Position numbers and translations under genes: made by a program
NCBI GenBank assembly: GCA_964576535.1
Contig: CAZNWB010000002.1
Coordinates: forward strand, 34,439-98,438
Origin: 2-02-FULL-66-22 sp964576535
GTDB lineage: Bacteria > Methylomirabilota > Methylomirabilia > Methylomirabilales > 2-02-FULL-66-22
Reading direction: 5' to 3'
Length of the DNA: 64,000 bases
The notes under the pieces: generated by a model
Databases searched by the model: none
The model's input: the letters and a program-made list of their open reading frames with translations, nothing else
Told to the model about the DNA's origin: nothing
Shown: positions 34,079 to 42,875 of the stretch, in pieces
Layout: each line of letters opens with the position of its first letter
Numbering within the stretch: position 1 is the stretch's first letter

Positions 34079-36280
34079 ATGCTGAACCTGCGCGCCGTCC
34101 TGTTCATCTTGTTCGTTGCCTCGGGGTTCTGCAGTCTGTTGTATCAGGTCATTTGGCTGCGGCTGGCCTTCGCAGCGTTCGGGATCATTACGCCCGTGCT
34201 GTCGATCCTGCTTTCCGTGTTTATGCTGGGTCTGGCCCTGGGTTCCTGGCTGGCCGGTCGACTGGTGGAACCCTTGGCCGCTCGCATGCGCGTATCCCCT
34301 GCACATATCTACGGCCTGGCGGAACTGGGCATCGGGGCAGGCGCATTGACCGTGCCGGCTGTCTTCGATTGGGGAGAGCGTGCCCTGCGGGGGCTGGGAG
34401 AGGCATCGTCGGGTCGGTACCTGCTGTTCTCCGCGCTCATCATCACCCTGGCCGTTGTGGGCTTCGCCGCCCTGATGGGAACAACGTTCCCATTGATGAT
34501 GGCGTTCATCCGTAGCGTGCGGCAACCTGACCCGGGCAGCTTCAGCTACCTCTATCTCGCCAACGTGATTGGCGCCATGGCCGGCGCATCCATGACCGCG
34601 TACGTATTGATCGAGGTGCTGGGGGTCCGGCGGACATTGCTCGCCGGGGCGCTCGTGAATCTGCTTGTCAGTCTGGCCGCCTTTCGATTGCCCGGGATCG
34701 CGCGTCGGGCCGACGGGGGTGGCCACTCTGCGCGTCCCCGAGGTGTTCAACTCGAATCGGCCCTCCCGGACGCCGGACCGTCGCGCGGCATTCGATTGAC
34801 TCTCCTCTTCGGCACCGGCCTCACTTCACTGGGCATGGAAGTGGTGTGGACGCGGGCCTTCACGCCGGTCATGTGGACGACCATCTACGCGTTTGCCGCA
34901 CTGCTGTCCGTCTACTTGTTGGCCACGTGGGGGGGGTCCGCGGTTTACCGGTATCACCGGTCGCGCGGCAGCGTGTGGCGCACGGAGATGCTGCTGGGTG
35001 CACTGTTCATCGCGTCGCTGCTGCCGCTGGTGGTGAATGATCCTCGCTGGCATGCCAAGCGGCTCATCGTGTTGTCGAGCGTCGTTCCCATCTCGGCGTT
35101 GCTGGGCTATCTGACCCCTCGGCTGATCGATGACCATGCGAAAGGGGAACCCGATGCGGCGGGCTTGGCGTATGCGGTCAACGTCGTCGGTTGCATTGCC
35201 GGTCCGCTGGTGGCCGGTTATCTGTTGCTGCCTTTTCTGGGCGTCAAATGGTCGCTGATCCTGCTCGCCCTGCCTTACGCGGCGTTCTTCGCGTATGCGA
35301 TGCCGCCAATGCCGCGCTCCGCGGCGTATGCGACCGGGACGATCGGCGTGGCGGTGCTGCTAGTGGGAGTGGCGTACACGTCGACATACGAAGATCCTGC
35401 GCTGTACCGCGCGGCCGTGGTGCGGAGAGATCACACGGCCACGGTGGTTTCCCACGGAGAGGGCATGGACAAGCGTCTGTTGGTGAACGGCGTCGGCATC
35501 ACTTACCTGACGACCATCACCAAGTTCATGGCGCACCTGCCCATGGTGATGCGCGCCGATCCGCCGAAGGCCACCCTGGTGATCTGTTTGGGAATGGGGA
35601 CGACTTTCCGCTCCCTGGCGAGCTGGGAGGTCCGGACCACGGCCGTGGAGCTGGTGCCGAGCGTCCGGGATGCCTTCGGCTTCTACTTCGACGACGCGCC
35701 CAGTGTCCTGGCCCGGCCCCACACGCAGATCGTCGTGGACGACGGACGCAGGTTCCTCAATCGCACGAACGAACGGTTTGATCTGGTCACTCTGGATCCC
35801 CCACCCCCTGTGGAGGCGGCAGGATCGAGTCTCCTGTACTCCGTGGAATTCTACCGGGTGCTGCGGGCACGGCTGTCGCCGGGCGGTGTCCTGCAACAGT
35901 GGTTTCCCGGGGGAGAGGAGGCCATCCTAAGGGCGGTGGCCAATTCGGTGCGTCAGGTGTTTCCGCATGTGAAGGTCTTTCGTTCGATCGAAGGCTCGGG
36001 CTATCACTTCATCGCGTCGGATCGGACGCTCGAAACGCCCGCGGTGGACCTCGCCATGTCTCGAATGCCCCCGTCCGCCACCCGGGACCTGATGGAGTGG
36101 CATCCGGGGCGCGAGGCGCGGGATCTGTGGCGAGACATGCTGAAGCAGGAGCTGGACATCAACACTCTGACCCCGAGGGGTTCCCCGCTCGCCGTGACCG
36201 ACGACCGTCCATTCAACGAGTACTTCTGGCTGCGCCGATGGCTGGAGCGCATCCGCGCCGAATTGGAACGCACGCTCTAG
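34079..36280 (+). CDS. Spermidine synthase-like domain fused to MFS-like membrane domain
   Basis: A 733-residue protein with about 450 residues of membrane helices (first segment VLFILFVASGFCSLLYQVIW; ALMGTTFPLMMAF is typical of these fusions), then a Rossmann domain like spermidine synthase: TLVICLGMGTTFRSLASW for nucleotide binding, VVDDGRRFLNRTNERFDLVT with the acidic site, and LSPGGVLQQWFPG. Such fusions are widespread, and their substrates are mostly unknown; many do not make polyamines. It starts 15 bases after the methyltransferase fragment and ends before a promoter-sized gap. Not obviously linked to neighbours. Confidence 0.8.
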   Translation: MLNLRAVLFILFVASGFCSLLYQVIWLRLAFAAFGIITPVLSILLSVFMLGLALGSWLAGRLVEPLAARMRVSPAHIYGLAELGIGAGALTVPAVFDWGERALRGLGEASSGRYLLFSALIITLAVVGFAALMGTTFPLMMAFIRSVRQPDPGSFSYLYLANVIGAMAGASMTAYVLIEVLGVRRTLLAGALVNLLVSLAAFRLPGIARRADGGGHSARPRGVQLESALPDAGPSRGIRLTLLFGTGLTSLGMEVVWTRAFTPVMWTTIYAFAALLSVYLLATWGGSAVYRYHRSRGSVWRTEMLLGALFIASLLPLVVNDPRWHAKRLIVLSSVVPISALLGYLTPRLIDDHAKGEPDAAGLAYAVNVVGCIAGPLVAGYLLLPFLGVKWSLILLALPYAAFFAYAMPPMPRSAAYATGTIGVAVLLVGVAYTSTYEDPALYRAAVVRRDHTATVVSHGEGMDKRLLVNGVGITYLTTITKFMAHLPMVMRADPPKATLVICLGMGTTFRSLASWEVRTTAVELVPSVRDAFGFYFDDAPSVLARPHTQIVVDDGRRFLNRTNERFDLVTLDPPPPVEAAGSSLLYSVEFYRVLRARLSPGGVLQQWFPGGEEAILRAVANSVRQVFPHVKVFRSIEGSGYHFIASDRTLETPAVDLAMSRMPPSATRDLMEWHPGREARDLWRDMLKQELDINTLTPRGSPLAVTDDRPFNEYFWLRRWLERIRAELERTL

Positions 36281-36354
36281 GGACCTAGCTGCTCGATGCT
36301 GGAGCCGTTGGGATAGGTCAGGTTTCGGCGATTAATTGACATTGTCACGGCTCT

Positions 36355-36630
36355 TCAGCGCCAGCACGAAAAAGGCATCCCGTATGTGAGGGTGCGCGCC
36401 GATTTCAAGAAAACCGGCTTAAGTATTACCGATTTCAAATCCTGAAACGCCGGATGAGACTGATTCGCACGATAGTAAACTCGATTCCCCCTTGATGCCT
36501 GGTCAACGATCCCAGCCTGAACGAGCCTAGCCAGACCCCTTTGGATCAAAAACAGCCGCTCACCAGTCAGCTCCGCCAACTCCCGTTGGCAGAAGTCCCG
36601 AGTTGGGGAGAGAATAAACAATCTGAGCAA
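36355..36630 (-). CDS. Small winged-helix DNA-binding protein, divergent to the biosynthetic operon
   Basis: The 91-codon minus-strand frame reads LRLFILSPTRDFCQRELAEL, then GLARLVQAGIVDQASRGNRV and YYRANQSHPAFQDL: a winged-helix fold like the ArsR-type or nucleotidyltransferase-linked regulators. The start is uncertain. TTG at 36628-36630 is the first usual start codon, yet the frame stays open upstream to 36665 and encodes LFAGKAIVA, which fits the family's N-terminus (LFGSKARAALL), without any ATG, GTG or TTG. It may have a damaged start. Lying back to back with the operon that begins at 36681, it is the natural candidate for its regulator; this is inference. Confidence 0.6.
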   Translation of the reverse strand: MLRLFILSPTRDFCQRELAELTGERLFLIQRGLARLVQAGIVDQASRGNRVYYRANQSHPAFQDLKSVILKPVFLKSARTLTYGMPFSCWR

Positions 36631-36680
36631 GGCAACGATGGCCTTCCCCGCAAATAACCCTTTAAAGGAGGATGGCCTTC

Positions 36681-37697
36681 ATGCAACGTAAAGCATCCGA
36701 CGTATCAATTGAGGTCTTCTCCACTTGCCCTTCGTCGAGCACGGTGCACCCCAAGGACTATATCCAACACGTCGTGGATGTCGCGCGCTGGAGCGAACAA
36801 TACGGTTGCAAAGGCATCCTCGTGTATACAGATAATTCTCTGATCGACCCGTGGCTAGTGTCCCACATTATTATCCAGCAGACGAGAACGCTATGCCCGC
36901 TCGTCGCAGTCCAGCCCGTTTACATGCATCCGTATTCCGTCTCCAAACTGGTTACGTCCTTCGGCTATCTCTACGGAAGACGCGTCTATCTCAACATGGT
37001 CGCCGGGGGCTTTAAGAATGACCTGACCGCGCTGAATGACACAACGCCCCACGACAAACGATACGATCGCCTGAGGGAATACACGCTCATCATCAAGCAG
37101 CTTCTCGCGGGCGACTCGGTCACATACAAAGGCGAGTTCTATGCCGTCGAGCATCTGAAGCTCACCCCGCCATTGCCTCGCGAGCTCTTCCCCGGAATCT
37201 TCGTCTCGGCCTCGTCCGAAGCAGGGCTAGCCACCGCCCAAGCTATCGGTGCCACTGCCGTGCACTACCCCAAACCGTCGCGCGAATACGAAGCCACGTC
37301 GGTACGTCCTGACAGCGACGCCGGAATTCGAATCGGGATCATTACACGCGAGGATGAAGCAGAAGCCTGGACCATCGCCCACGAGCGTTTTCCCGAAGAT
37401 CGGAAGGGCCAGCTGACCCACCAGCTGGCTATGAAGATCTCGGATTCTGTCTGGCACAAACAGTTATCTCAGCTCGCGGCGGAGGCCGACAGCAATCCCT
37501 ACTGGCTCGTTCCCTTCCAGAATTACAAGACGTTCTGTCCTTATCTCGTCGGAAGTTATAAACGAGTTGCAGACGAACTAGCCAGATACATCCTCGCAGG
37601 ATACAACACGTTTATCCTCGATATCCCCCCGACAGAGGAAGAATTGCACCATACCAACGTGGTTTTCGCCCAAGCCTTAAAGGAGGCGACCAAATGA
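36681..37697 (+). CDS. Luciferase-like (LLM) flavin-dependent monooxygenase, SsuD-like
   Basis: A 338-residue TIM-barrel LLM-class enzyme resembling alkanesulfonate monooxygenase. It shows KDYIQHVVDVARWSEQYGC, RRVYLNMVAGGFKNDL, YDRLREYTLIIKQLLAGDSV, YKGEFYAVEHLKL, FVSASSEAGLATAQAIG and, at the C-terminus, GSYKRVADELARYILAGYNT. An in-frame ATG at 36672 sits directly on the AGGAGG site (36666-36671), so ATG 36681, nine bases after it, is the real start. The family uses reduced FMN supplied by a separate reductase; one is encoded at 42160. It heads the assembly-line operon and overlaps the adenylation gene as ATGA. Oxidation of a carrier-bound or free amino acid is my inference. Confidence 0.88.
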   Translation: MQRKASDVSIEVFSTCPSSSTVHPKDYIQHVVDVARWSEQYGCKGILVYTDNSLIDPWLVSHIIIQQTRTLCPLVAVQPVYMHPYSVSKLVTSFGYLYGRRVYLNMVAGGFKNDLTALNDTTPHDKRYDRLREYTLIIKQLLAGDSVTYKGEFYAVEHLKLTPPLPRELFPGIFVSASSEAGLATAQAIGATAVHYPKPSREYEATSVRPDSDAGIRIGIITREDEAEAWTIAHERFPEDRKGQLTHQLAMKISDSVWHKQLSQLAAEADSNPYWLVPFQNYKTFCPYLVGSYKRVADELARYILAGYNTFILDIPPTEEELHHTNVVFAQALKEATK

Positions 37698-39301
37698 AAG
37701 CGCTACTTCAGCAGTGGGTAACCGATCAAGCCCAGAGACGCCCTGACGCGCTCGCCCTGGTCATGAAGGGGCAGCAACTCACCTATGGCCAGCTGGAGCA
37801 ACGCAGTAACCAGCTGGCCCGATCGTTCAAAGCCGCCGGCTGCCAGAAAGGAGATCGGGTGGGCTTGCTCATGCCCAAATCTCCGTCGGCCATCGTCGGC
37901 ATTCTCGGAACTCTCAAGGCGGATTGCATCTATGTACCCCTCGATCCCGCGAGTCCAGCTCCCAGGACGGCGCAGATGATCGCCTCCTCCGAGCCCCGCT
38001 GCCTCCTCGCGACCGAGCCGACCGCATCCTTGTTGGATGAGCTTTGGTCGGATCAAAAGTTTCGCTCGTCCATCTCTGTTGTCTGGATGGACTCGGCCAC
38101 GGTCGCAGGAAAGAACTTCACCCCAGAGCTTTTGCAGAGCGACTGGCAGAGCTATTCTGCCGAGCCCCTGGATTATCTCAATCGCCCCGAAGATCCCGCC
38201 TACATTCTTTTCACCTCCGGCTCCACGGGGGTTCCCAAGGGGGTGGTCATCACCCACTCCAACGTCATCCATTTTATCGAATGGGCGACGGAGTACTTCG
38301 GCATGAGCGCATCGGATCGGGTTTCGGGCCATCCCCCCCTCCATTTCGATTTGTCCGTTTTCGATATATTCGGGACATTCGCAGCCGGCGCCCAACTCCA
38401 TCTGGTCCCGCCGGAACTGAGTCTCCTGCCCCACAAATTAGCCGACTTCATCCGCGCTCAGGAGCTCACGCAGTGGTTCTCGGTGCCCTCCGTTTTGACC
38501 TACATGGCCAAGTTCGACGTGATCCGGCCAAACGATTTCCCGGCCTTGAACCGCCTTCTCTGGTGCGGCGAAGTGCTGCCAACGCCTGTCCTCATGTACT
38601 GGATGAAGCGCCTGCCCGGAGTTCGCTTCACCAATCTCTACGGCCCCACCGAGGCCACGATCGCCAGCAGCTACTATACGGTTCCCGACTATCCACAGGA
38701 TGAGCGGGCCGCGATTCCGATCGGGACCGCGTGCGCCGGCGAAGAGTTGCTTGTGCTGGATGATCGCTTGCAGCCAGTGCCACCGGGCGAGATCGGCGAT
38801 CTTTACATCCGGGGCGTCGGACTGAGCCCCGGCTATTGGCGCGATCCCGAAAAGACCCGCGCCGCCTTTTTGCCCAATCCGACCACCGGCGATGGATCGG
38901 ATCGCATATACAAGACTGGCGACCTCGCACACATGGGGGACGATGGTCTCGTGTACTTTCTCGGCAGAGCCGACTCACAAATCAAAAGCCGAGGCTACCG
39001 CATCGAGCTCGGCGAAATCGAGACGCACCTGCATCCCATGCCCTCTCTCAAAGAGTCCGCCGTCGTCGCCATCAACGCCGAGAGCTTCGAAGGCGCCACC
39101 ATCTGCTGTGCGTACGTCCCCGCTCCCAACGCCGATGTCACACCAGTCACCCTGCGAAAGGAATTAGCCGAGAAACTGCCGTCCTACATGCTGCCATCCC
39201 GGTGGATGGCCTTCGACAAGCTGCCCAAGAACGCCAACGGCAAGATTGACCGCCCCCAGTTAAGAAAGGAGTTTCAACGCAATGCAACTCCAGCCCATTG
39301 A
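37694..39301 (+). CDS. Stand-alone amino-acid adenylation domain (NRPS A domain)
   Basis: This 535-residue enzyme activates an amino acid as aminoacyl-AMP and loads it onto a carrier protein. Core motifs: YILFTSGSTGVPKG (A3), HFDLSVFDIFG (A4), NLYGPTEATI (A5), GELYxxG-like GDLYIRGVGLSPGYW (A6-A7), YKTGDLAHMGDDG (A7), GRADSQIKSRGYRIELGEIE (A8) and NANGKIDR with the A10 Lys. Aligned by eye to GrsA, the pocket residues are D-L-F-S-L-C-L-I-A plus Lys; the first Asp indicates an alpha-amino acid, but I cannot name it. No condensation or thioesterase domain is attached. Next come a GNAT and a free carrier protein. Confidence 0.9.
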   Translation: MKALLQQWVTDQAQRRPDALALVMKGQQLTYGQLEQRSNQLARSFKAAGCQKGDRVGLLMPKSPSAIVGILGTLKADCIYVPLDPASPAPRTAQMIASSEPRCLLATEPTASLLDELWSDQKFRSSISVVWMDSATVAGKNFTPELLQSDWQSYSAEPLDYLNRPEDPAYILFTSGSTGVPKGVVITHSNVIHFIEWATEYFGMSASDRVSGHPPLHFDLSVFDIFGTFAAGAQLHLVPPELSLLPHKLADFIRAQELTQWFSVPSVLTYMAKFDVIRPNDFPALNRLLWCGEVLPTPVLMYWMKRLPGVRFTNLYGPTEATIASSYYTVPDYPQDERAAIPIGTACAGEELLVLDDRLQPVPPGEIGDLYIRGVGLSPGYWRDPEKTRAAFLPNPTTGDGSDRIYKTGDLAHMGDDGLVYFLGRADSQIKSRGYRIELGEIETHLHPMPSLKESAVVAINAESFEGATICCAYVPAPNADVTPVTLRKELAEKLPSYMLPSRWMAFDKLPKNANGKIDRPQLRKEFQRNATPAH

Positions 39302-39788
39302 CACCACGACCCTCCAGATCGTCGCTCAGTGGATGGCCGCCAAAGAGAACTACCAGTGGCTGGACTTTGGCAACGGCAATCAGATCCTGACCCCTATCTC
39401 GCTCAAAATCATGTCTCAGCGCGGCATCCACCTTCTCCGGGTATTTACTTCAGACTCGGACGATTCGCCCATTGGCCTCGTCGCATTCTCCAATATCTCG
39501 CCCCCTTTCAAGACGGCAACATTGTGGTATGTCCTCGGCAACAAGGCCTACGCCGGAAAGGGCTATACCACCCGCGCCGTCTCCACACTCCTCACGATCG
39601 GGTTCACCGAGTTGCGCCTCGCGACCGTAAATGCCTGGGCCGTAGATCAAAATACGCCCTCCATTTCAGTCTTAAAACGGAACAACTTCCAATTGATTGG
39701 CCGCCAGCGTGAATGTCATTACATAGATGGCCGTCCCTTCGACCGCTTGCTCTTTGACCTGTTGGCTGCCGAGCACAAGGAACTGTGA
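39282..39788 (+). CDS. GNAT acyltransferase (RimJ/RimL-like)
   Basis: A 168-residue GNAT protein overlapping the adenylation gene by 20 bases. The acetyl-CoA-binding motif is YVLGNKAYAGKGYTTRAVS (R/Q-x2-G-x-G type), followed by ATVNAWAVDQNTPSISVLKR, NNFQLIGRQRECHYIDGRPF. Placed between an A domain and a carrier protein, it may move the carrier-bound aminoacyl group, or an acetyl group, to an acceptor amine rather than serving resistance or ribosomal modification; only context supports that. Confidence 0.82.
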   Translation: MQLQPIDTTTLQIVAQWMAAKENYQWLDFGNGNQILTPISLKIMSQRGIHLLRVFTSDSDDSPIGLVAFSNISPPFKTATLWYVLGNKAYAGKGYTTRAVSTLLTIGFTELRLATVNAWAVDQNTPSISVLKRNNFQLIGRQRECHYIDGRPFDRLLFDLLAAEHKEL

Positions 39789-39789
39789 C

Positions 39790-40071
39790 ATGTCCTCGAA
39801 CAATCATCTGCCCGATCACATTAAGACCCTCTTCCTTCAGAAGCTCAATATGGAGGTCCCGTCCGTTGACACAGATTTGTTGGACACGGGCCTCTTGGAC
39901 TCCCTGCAGTTGGTCGAATTGCTCGTCGTCCTCGAACAGGAGTTTGGGACCACAATTTCATTCGACGAGATCGAGCTGGATAATTTCAGAACGATCAGAA
40001 ACATTGCCCACCTCATCGAACATAACCAGGCCTCACATACACCTAGCGGATCCCCTGCGCCCACTCGCTAG
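39790..40071 (+). CDS. Acyl/peptidyl carrier protein
   Basis: A 93-residue carrier protein from ATG 39790 (one base after the GNAT stop). The phosphopantetheine site is DTGLLDSLQLVELL with Ser38, followed by LEQEFGTTISFDEIELDNF and NIAHLIE, the normal helices II and III. It is the likely partner of the adenylation enzyme two genes upstream. A longer frame from 39727 overlaps the GNAT gene and does not add carrier-like sequence. Confidence 0.88.
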   Translation: MSSNNHLPDHIKTLFLQKLNMEVPSVDTDLLDTGLLDSLQLVELLVVLEQEFGTTISFDEIELDNFRTIRNIAHLIEHNQASHTPSGSPAPTR

Positions 40072-40089
40072 AGAAGACGGGTCCTAGAA

Positions 40090-41298
40090 ATGGTCACTGA
40101 GTGTCTAAACCGTGTTAGCGGGTTCGCGAACTACCTCCGACTCCCACCAACTGCAAGAGCCGAGCACAGGGCCGACCGATCCGGACTTGCCCAAGACGAC
40201 CCAGGCTTGGACCGCGCCATTAAAGAGGGGGTCGCTTGGCTGTGTTGGGCACAGGACCACTCAGCTTCCAAAGACGGGGGTGTCGCCCGCCACCTCAGTC
40301 TGATTACTGGCTGGGGCACTTCCTACCCCGAGACAACGGGCTACATTGTCCCGACGCTCCTCACATACGCGCACCGATATCAGGATGCGACTGTCCGCCA
40401 ACGCGCGAAAAGGATGCTTGATTGGCTGGCGTCGATCCAGCTTCGCGATGGCGGATTTCAGGGGGGGCCCGTCGGCGCCACGCCGCTCGTCCCCGTCACC
40501 TTCAACACGGGGCAAATTTTATTTGGGCTGGCCGCTGGCGCGAGAGAATTTGGAGAGTACGTCGAGCCAGTACTGCGGGCGGCTAACTGGTTAGTGAAGG
40601 TGCAAGATCCTGATGGGTGCTGGCGGCGGTATCCCTCTCCGTTCGTGACACCAGGGGAGAAGACCTACGATACCCACGTCGCCTGGGCGCTTTTGGAAGT
40701 GGCCCGCCTCACGTCCGACAGAGTATACGCAGAGGCTGCGCTCGCCAACTTGCGCTGGGCCCTGTCTTTGCAGCACGAGAACGGCTGGTTTGACAACTGC
40801 TGTCTGACCGACCCCGCTCAGCCGTTGACGCACACGTTGGGGTATGCGTTACGCGGAGTTCTTGAGGGCTATCGATTTACGGATGACAGCCGCTTCTTGA
40901 AGGCCGCTTGTACGACGGCTGATGGGATTCGAGCAGCGCTCCGAGATGACGGCTTCCTTCCAGCCCGGCTATACCCGAATTGGAGGGGGACAGTCTCATG
41001 GGCTTGCCTCACCGGCTCGGCTCAAATCGCGATCTGTTGGCTCATGCTGTATCAGATTACGGGTGACACCAAATATCTGCATGCGGGATCTGCCGCAAAC
41101 CGCTATTTGAGACGGACGATGAAAGTCAACGGACAGCCCGAAACCCGGGGCGCCATCAAGGGCTCATTCCCCGTCTACGGCGGCTACGGTACCTACGAAT
41201 ACCTGAGCTGGGCGGTCAAGTTTTGCATCGACGCGAACCAGCTGGAGAAACAAATCCGGGATGGGGGTCTGCGTGCGGAACGCCCTTCGTACTCTTAA
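40090..41298 (+). CDS. Alpha/alpha-toroid protein of unknown function
   Basis: A 402-residue protein with repeated helical hairpins, each with a W/G-rich turn: VAWLCWAQDHSASKDGGVAR, LDWLASIQLRDGGFQGGP, NWLVKVQDPDGCWRRYPSPF, TYDTHVAWALLEVARL, HENGWFDNCCL. This is the alpha/alpha-barrel pattern of prenyltransferase/squalene-cyclase-like and glycan-lyase-like folds. It lacks a DDxD or DCTAE motif, so a terpene cyclase is not supported. Similar toroids occur in natural-product and exopolysaccharide loci without assigned roles. It overlaps the next gene by 38 bases, so it belongs to the operon. Confidence 0.6.
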   Translation: MVTECLNRVSGFANYLRLPPTARAEHRADRSGLAQDDPGLDRAIKEGVAWLCWAQDHSASKDGGVARHLSLITGWGTSYPETTGYIVPTLLTYAHRYQDATVRQRAKRMLDWLASIQLRDGGFQGGPVGATPLVPVTFNTGQILFGLAAGAREFGEYVEPVLRAANWLVKVQDPDGCWRRYPSPFVTPGEKTYDTHVAWALLEVARLTSDRVYAEAALANLRWALSLQHENGWFDNCCLTDPAQPLTHTLGYALRGVLEGYRFTDDSRFLKAACTTADGIRAALRDDGFLPARLYPNWRGTVSWACLTGSAQIAICWLMLYQITGDTKYLHAGSAANRYLRRTMKVNGQPETRGAIKGSFPVYGGYGTYEYLSWAVKFCIDANQLEKQIRDGGLRAERPSYS

Positions 41299-42163
41299 AG
41301 AGGTCTTACCCGCGGGCCTCGTGACCACACTGAAGCACGGCCGGAATACCTTCTTCGCGTATTGGGACCGACTCTTTTCCGTAGATAAGGAAGCCTTCAG
41401 GCAGGGGCTCCGGGATCTCGGCATTCGATCCGGAGAGATCCTGTATGTTCGAAGCTCCTACGATCATATGCGCTCCATTCGTGTCACGCCAGTGGAGAGT
41501 ATCGAAATCCTCTGCGAGATCGTGGGGAGCTCCGGGACGGTGGCCATGCCCACATACCCGACGACCGGGCTCTCTCAGGAATATCTCGACGAGAACCCCT
41601 TCTTCGACTGGCGCCGTACCCCCTCGCGGTCCGGCCTCCTTACGGAGGTCTTCCGCCGGATGCCGGGAACCGAGCGCAGTCTTCACCCCACCCACTCCCT
41701 GGCCGCCCGGGGCGCCGTGGCCCATTGGCTCACCCATGGCCATGAAGAGTGCGAGACCCCCTTCGACGAACATTCGCCCTACCAGAAGCTCCTCGACGCG
41801 AACGCCTTCGTCCTGAGCATCGGCCACTTTGACGATACGCCCCTGCGTCACCTTGCGGACCATGCCGTTCAGGATCAGATTCCCTATCCGATTTACACCG
41901 ACCGAGCCACGAAAGTCCGCGTGATCGCAAAGGACGGCACGGAACACGTGATCATGGTTCGGGCGCATAATCCAGCGCTTCGTTGCGACTTCCGCATCGT
42001 GCTTCCGCTTATGGCCCGCGAAGGCCTCCTGAAGATGAGCAGGGTGGGCAGAGTACCCGTGTTCCTGTTCAGGCTCCGGCCATACGTCGAGGCCTATCGC
42101 CGCTACTACGAACAGGGGTTATTTTGGCACTACCTGGAACCACTTGCGGCCGGGCGACGATGA
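41261..42163 (+). CDS. AAC(3)-family N-acyltransferase
   Basis: A 300-residue protein of the aminoglycoside 3-N-acetyltransferase fold. Visible features are RQGLRDLGIRSGEILYVRSS, GSSGTVAMPTYPTTG, FDWRRTPSRSGLLTEVFRRM, RSLHPTHSLAARGA (the active-site His region) and TPFDEHSPYQKLLDANAFVL. The family includes BtrH-like and other enzymes that transfer groups from acyl-thioesters to amines in biosynthesis as well as antibiotic-resistance enzymes. In this carrier-protein operon a biosynthetic acyl transfer is more likely than resistance. It overlaps the genes on both sides. Confidence 0.82.
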   Translation: MGVCVRNALRTLKEVLPAGLVTTLKHGRNTFFAYWDRLFSVDKEAFRQGLRDLGIRSGEILYVRSSYDHMRSIRVTPVESIEILCEIVGSSGTVAMPTYPTTGLSQEYLDENPFFDWRRTPSRSGLLTEVFRRMPGTERSLHPTHSLAARGAVAHWLTHGHEECETPFDEHSPYQKLLDANAFVLSIGHFDDTPLRHLADHAVQDQIPYPIYTDRATKVRVIAKDGTEHVIMVRAHNPALRCDFRIVLPLMAREGLLKMSRVGRVPVFLFRLRPYVEAYRRYYEQGLFWHYLEPLAAGRR

Positions 42164-42780
42164 AATTGCTCGGCATCTCGGGCAGTGCGACCAAGAGCGG
42201 CCGAACACGAGCCGCAGTGCAGCTCGCGCTCGACTCAGCGCGCCATATCTTGCCGGAACTTGACACCCAGCTCGTCGACCTCTGTGAATGGAAGGTGTCG
42301 CTGTTCGACGGGCGGCCGCTCGCCGAGTACACGGACGACACACAAGGTGTCGTCGAGATGATTCAGCATGCAGATTGCTTCCTCATCGGCAGCCCTATAT
42401 ATCGCGGCACGTACACCGGGGCTCTCAAGAATCTCTTGGACCATGTCCCACTCGAGGCCTTGATGGGGAAGGTCGTAGGGCTCATCGCGACAGGAGCGAC
42501 GGCACATCATTATTTGGCCATCGACCACGAACTCCGGGCCCTGATGGCATATTTCAATGCCTACGTGCTGCCCGGCAGCGTGTATATCGAACAGGCTCAA
42601 TTCCGGGAGCAAGATGTGGTTGATTCTCAAGCGCTTCAGCACTTGTACCAGCTCGGCCAGAGCGTCGTGCAAGCCGCCAAAGTACTGCGCGGAGTGGTAC
42701 CTTCGCCTCCTCCGCTAGCGCAATGGATACGAGCGACGCGTCCTCGCAAGTCAACTCACCGTCTTAACCCCAGCGCGTAG
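42160..42780 (+). CDS. NAD(P)H-dependent FMN reductase, SsuE-like
   Basis: A 206-residue flavodoxin-fold reductase: KLLGISGSATKSGRTRAAVQ (phosphate-binding loop), DCFLIGSPIYRGTYTGALKN and LLDHVPLEALMGKVVGLIAT. It would deliver reduced FMN to the LLM oxygenase at 36681, the same pairing as SsuE/SsuD or BtrV/BtrO. ATG 42160 overlaps the preceding stop. Oddly, its last codons and TAG stop (42772-42780) lie in a segment that is nearly identical to the start of the TPR gene at 57505, so the 3' end was formed by a recombination event. Confidence 0.87.
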   Translation: MKLLGISGSATKSGRTRAAVQLALDSARHILPELDTQLVDLCEWKVSLFDGRPLAEYTDDTQGVVEMIQHADCFLIGSPIYRGTYTGALKNLLDHVPLEALMGKVVGLIATGATAHHYLAIDHELRALMAYFNAYVLPGSVYIEQAQFREQDVVDSQALQHLYQLGQSVVQAAKVLRGVVPSPPPLAQWIRATRPRKSTHRLNPSA

Positions 42781-42819
42781 GCGAACGATCCTGCTGGGGC
42801 TCGGAGTGCTACTGATGGC
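42772..42819 (+). repeat. Remnant of the 5' end of the TPR gene (copy 1 of 3)
   Basis: These 48 bases match 57505-57552 at 43 of 48 positions counted by eye, with the first 24 identical. In the right frame they encode RRRTILLGLGVLLM, the N-terminal membrane segment of the TPR protein. The frame then runs into unrelated sequence and stops at 42896. A longer second copy is at 50505. Confidence 0.75.
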
Positions 42820-42875
42820 AAGTACCAGCATCGACGCGAATCTGCGGGAGAAGGCACTCTGGCGCTTAGGGGCGG

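Noticed and set aside
33683..34750. 355-codon minus-strand frame rich in Gln, His and Gly
   Set aside because: Spans the methyltransferase fragment and the start of the membrane fusion gene in antisense; composition is that of a reverse-complement shadow.
40090..41298. Terpene cyclase reading of the toroid protein
   Set aside because: The repeated W/G turns resemble squalene-cyclase QW repeats, but there is no DDxD or DCTAE catalytic motif and no terpene genes nearby.
41261..42163. Antibiotic resistance gene reading of the AAC(3)-like protein
   Set aside because: It is embedded by overlaps in a biosynthetic operon; the family includes biosynthetic acyltransferases, so resistance is not the first reading.
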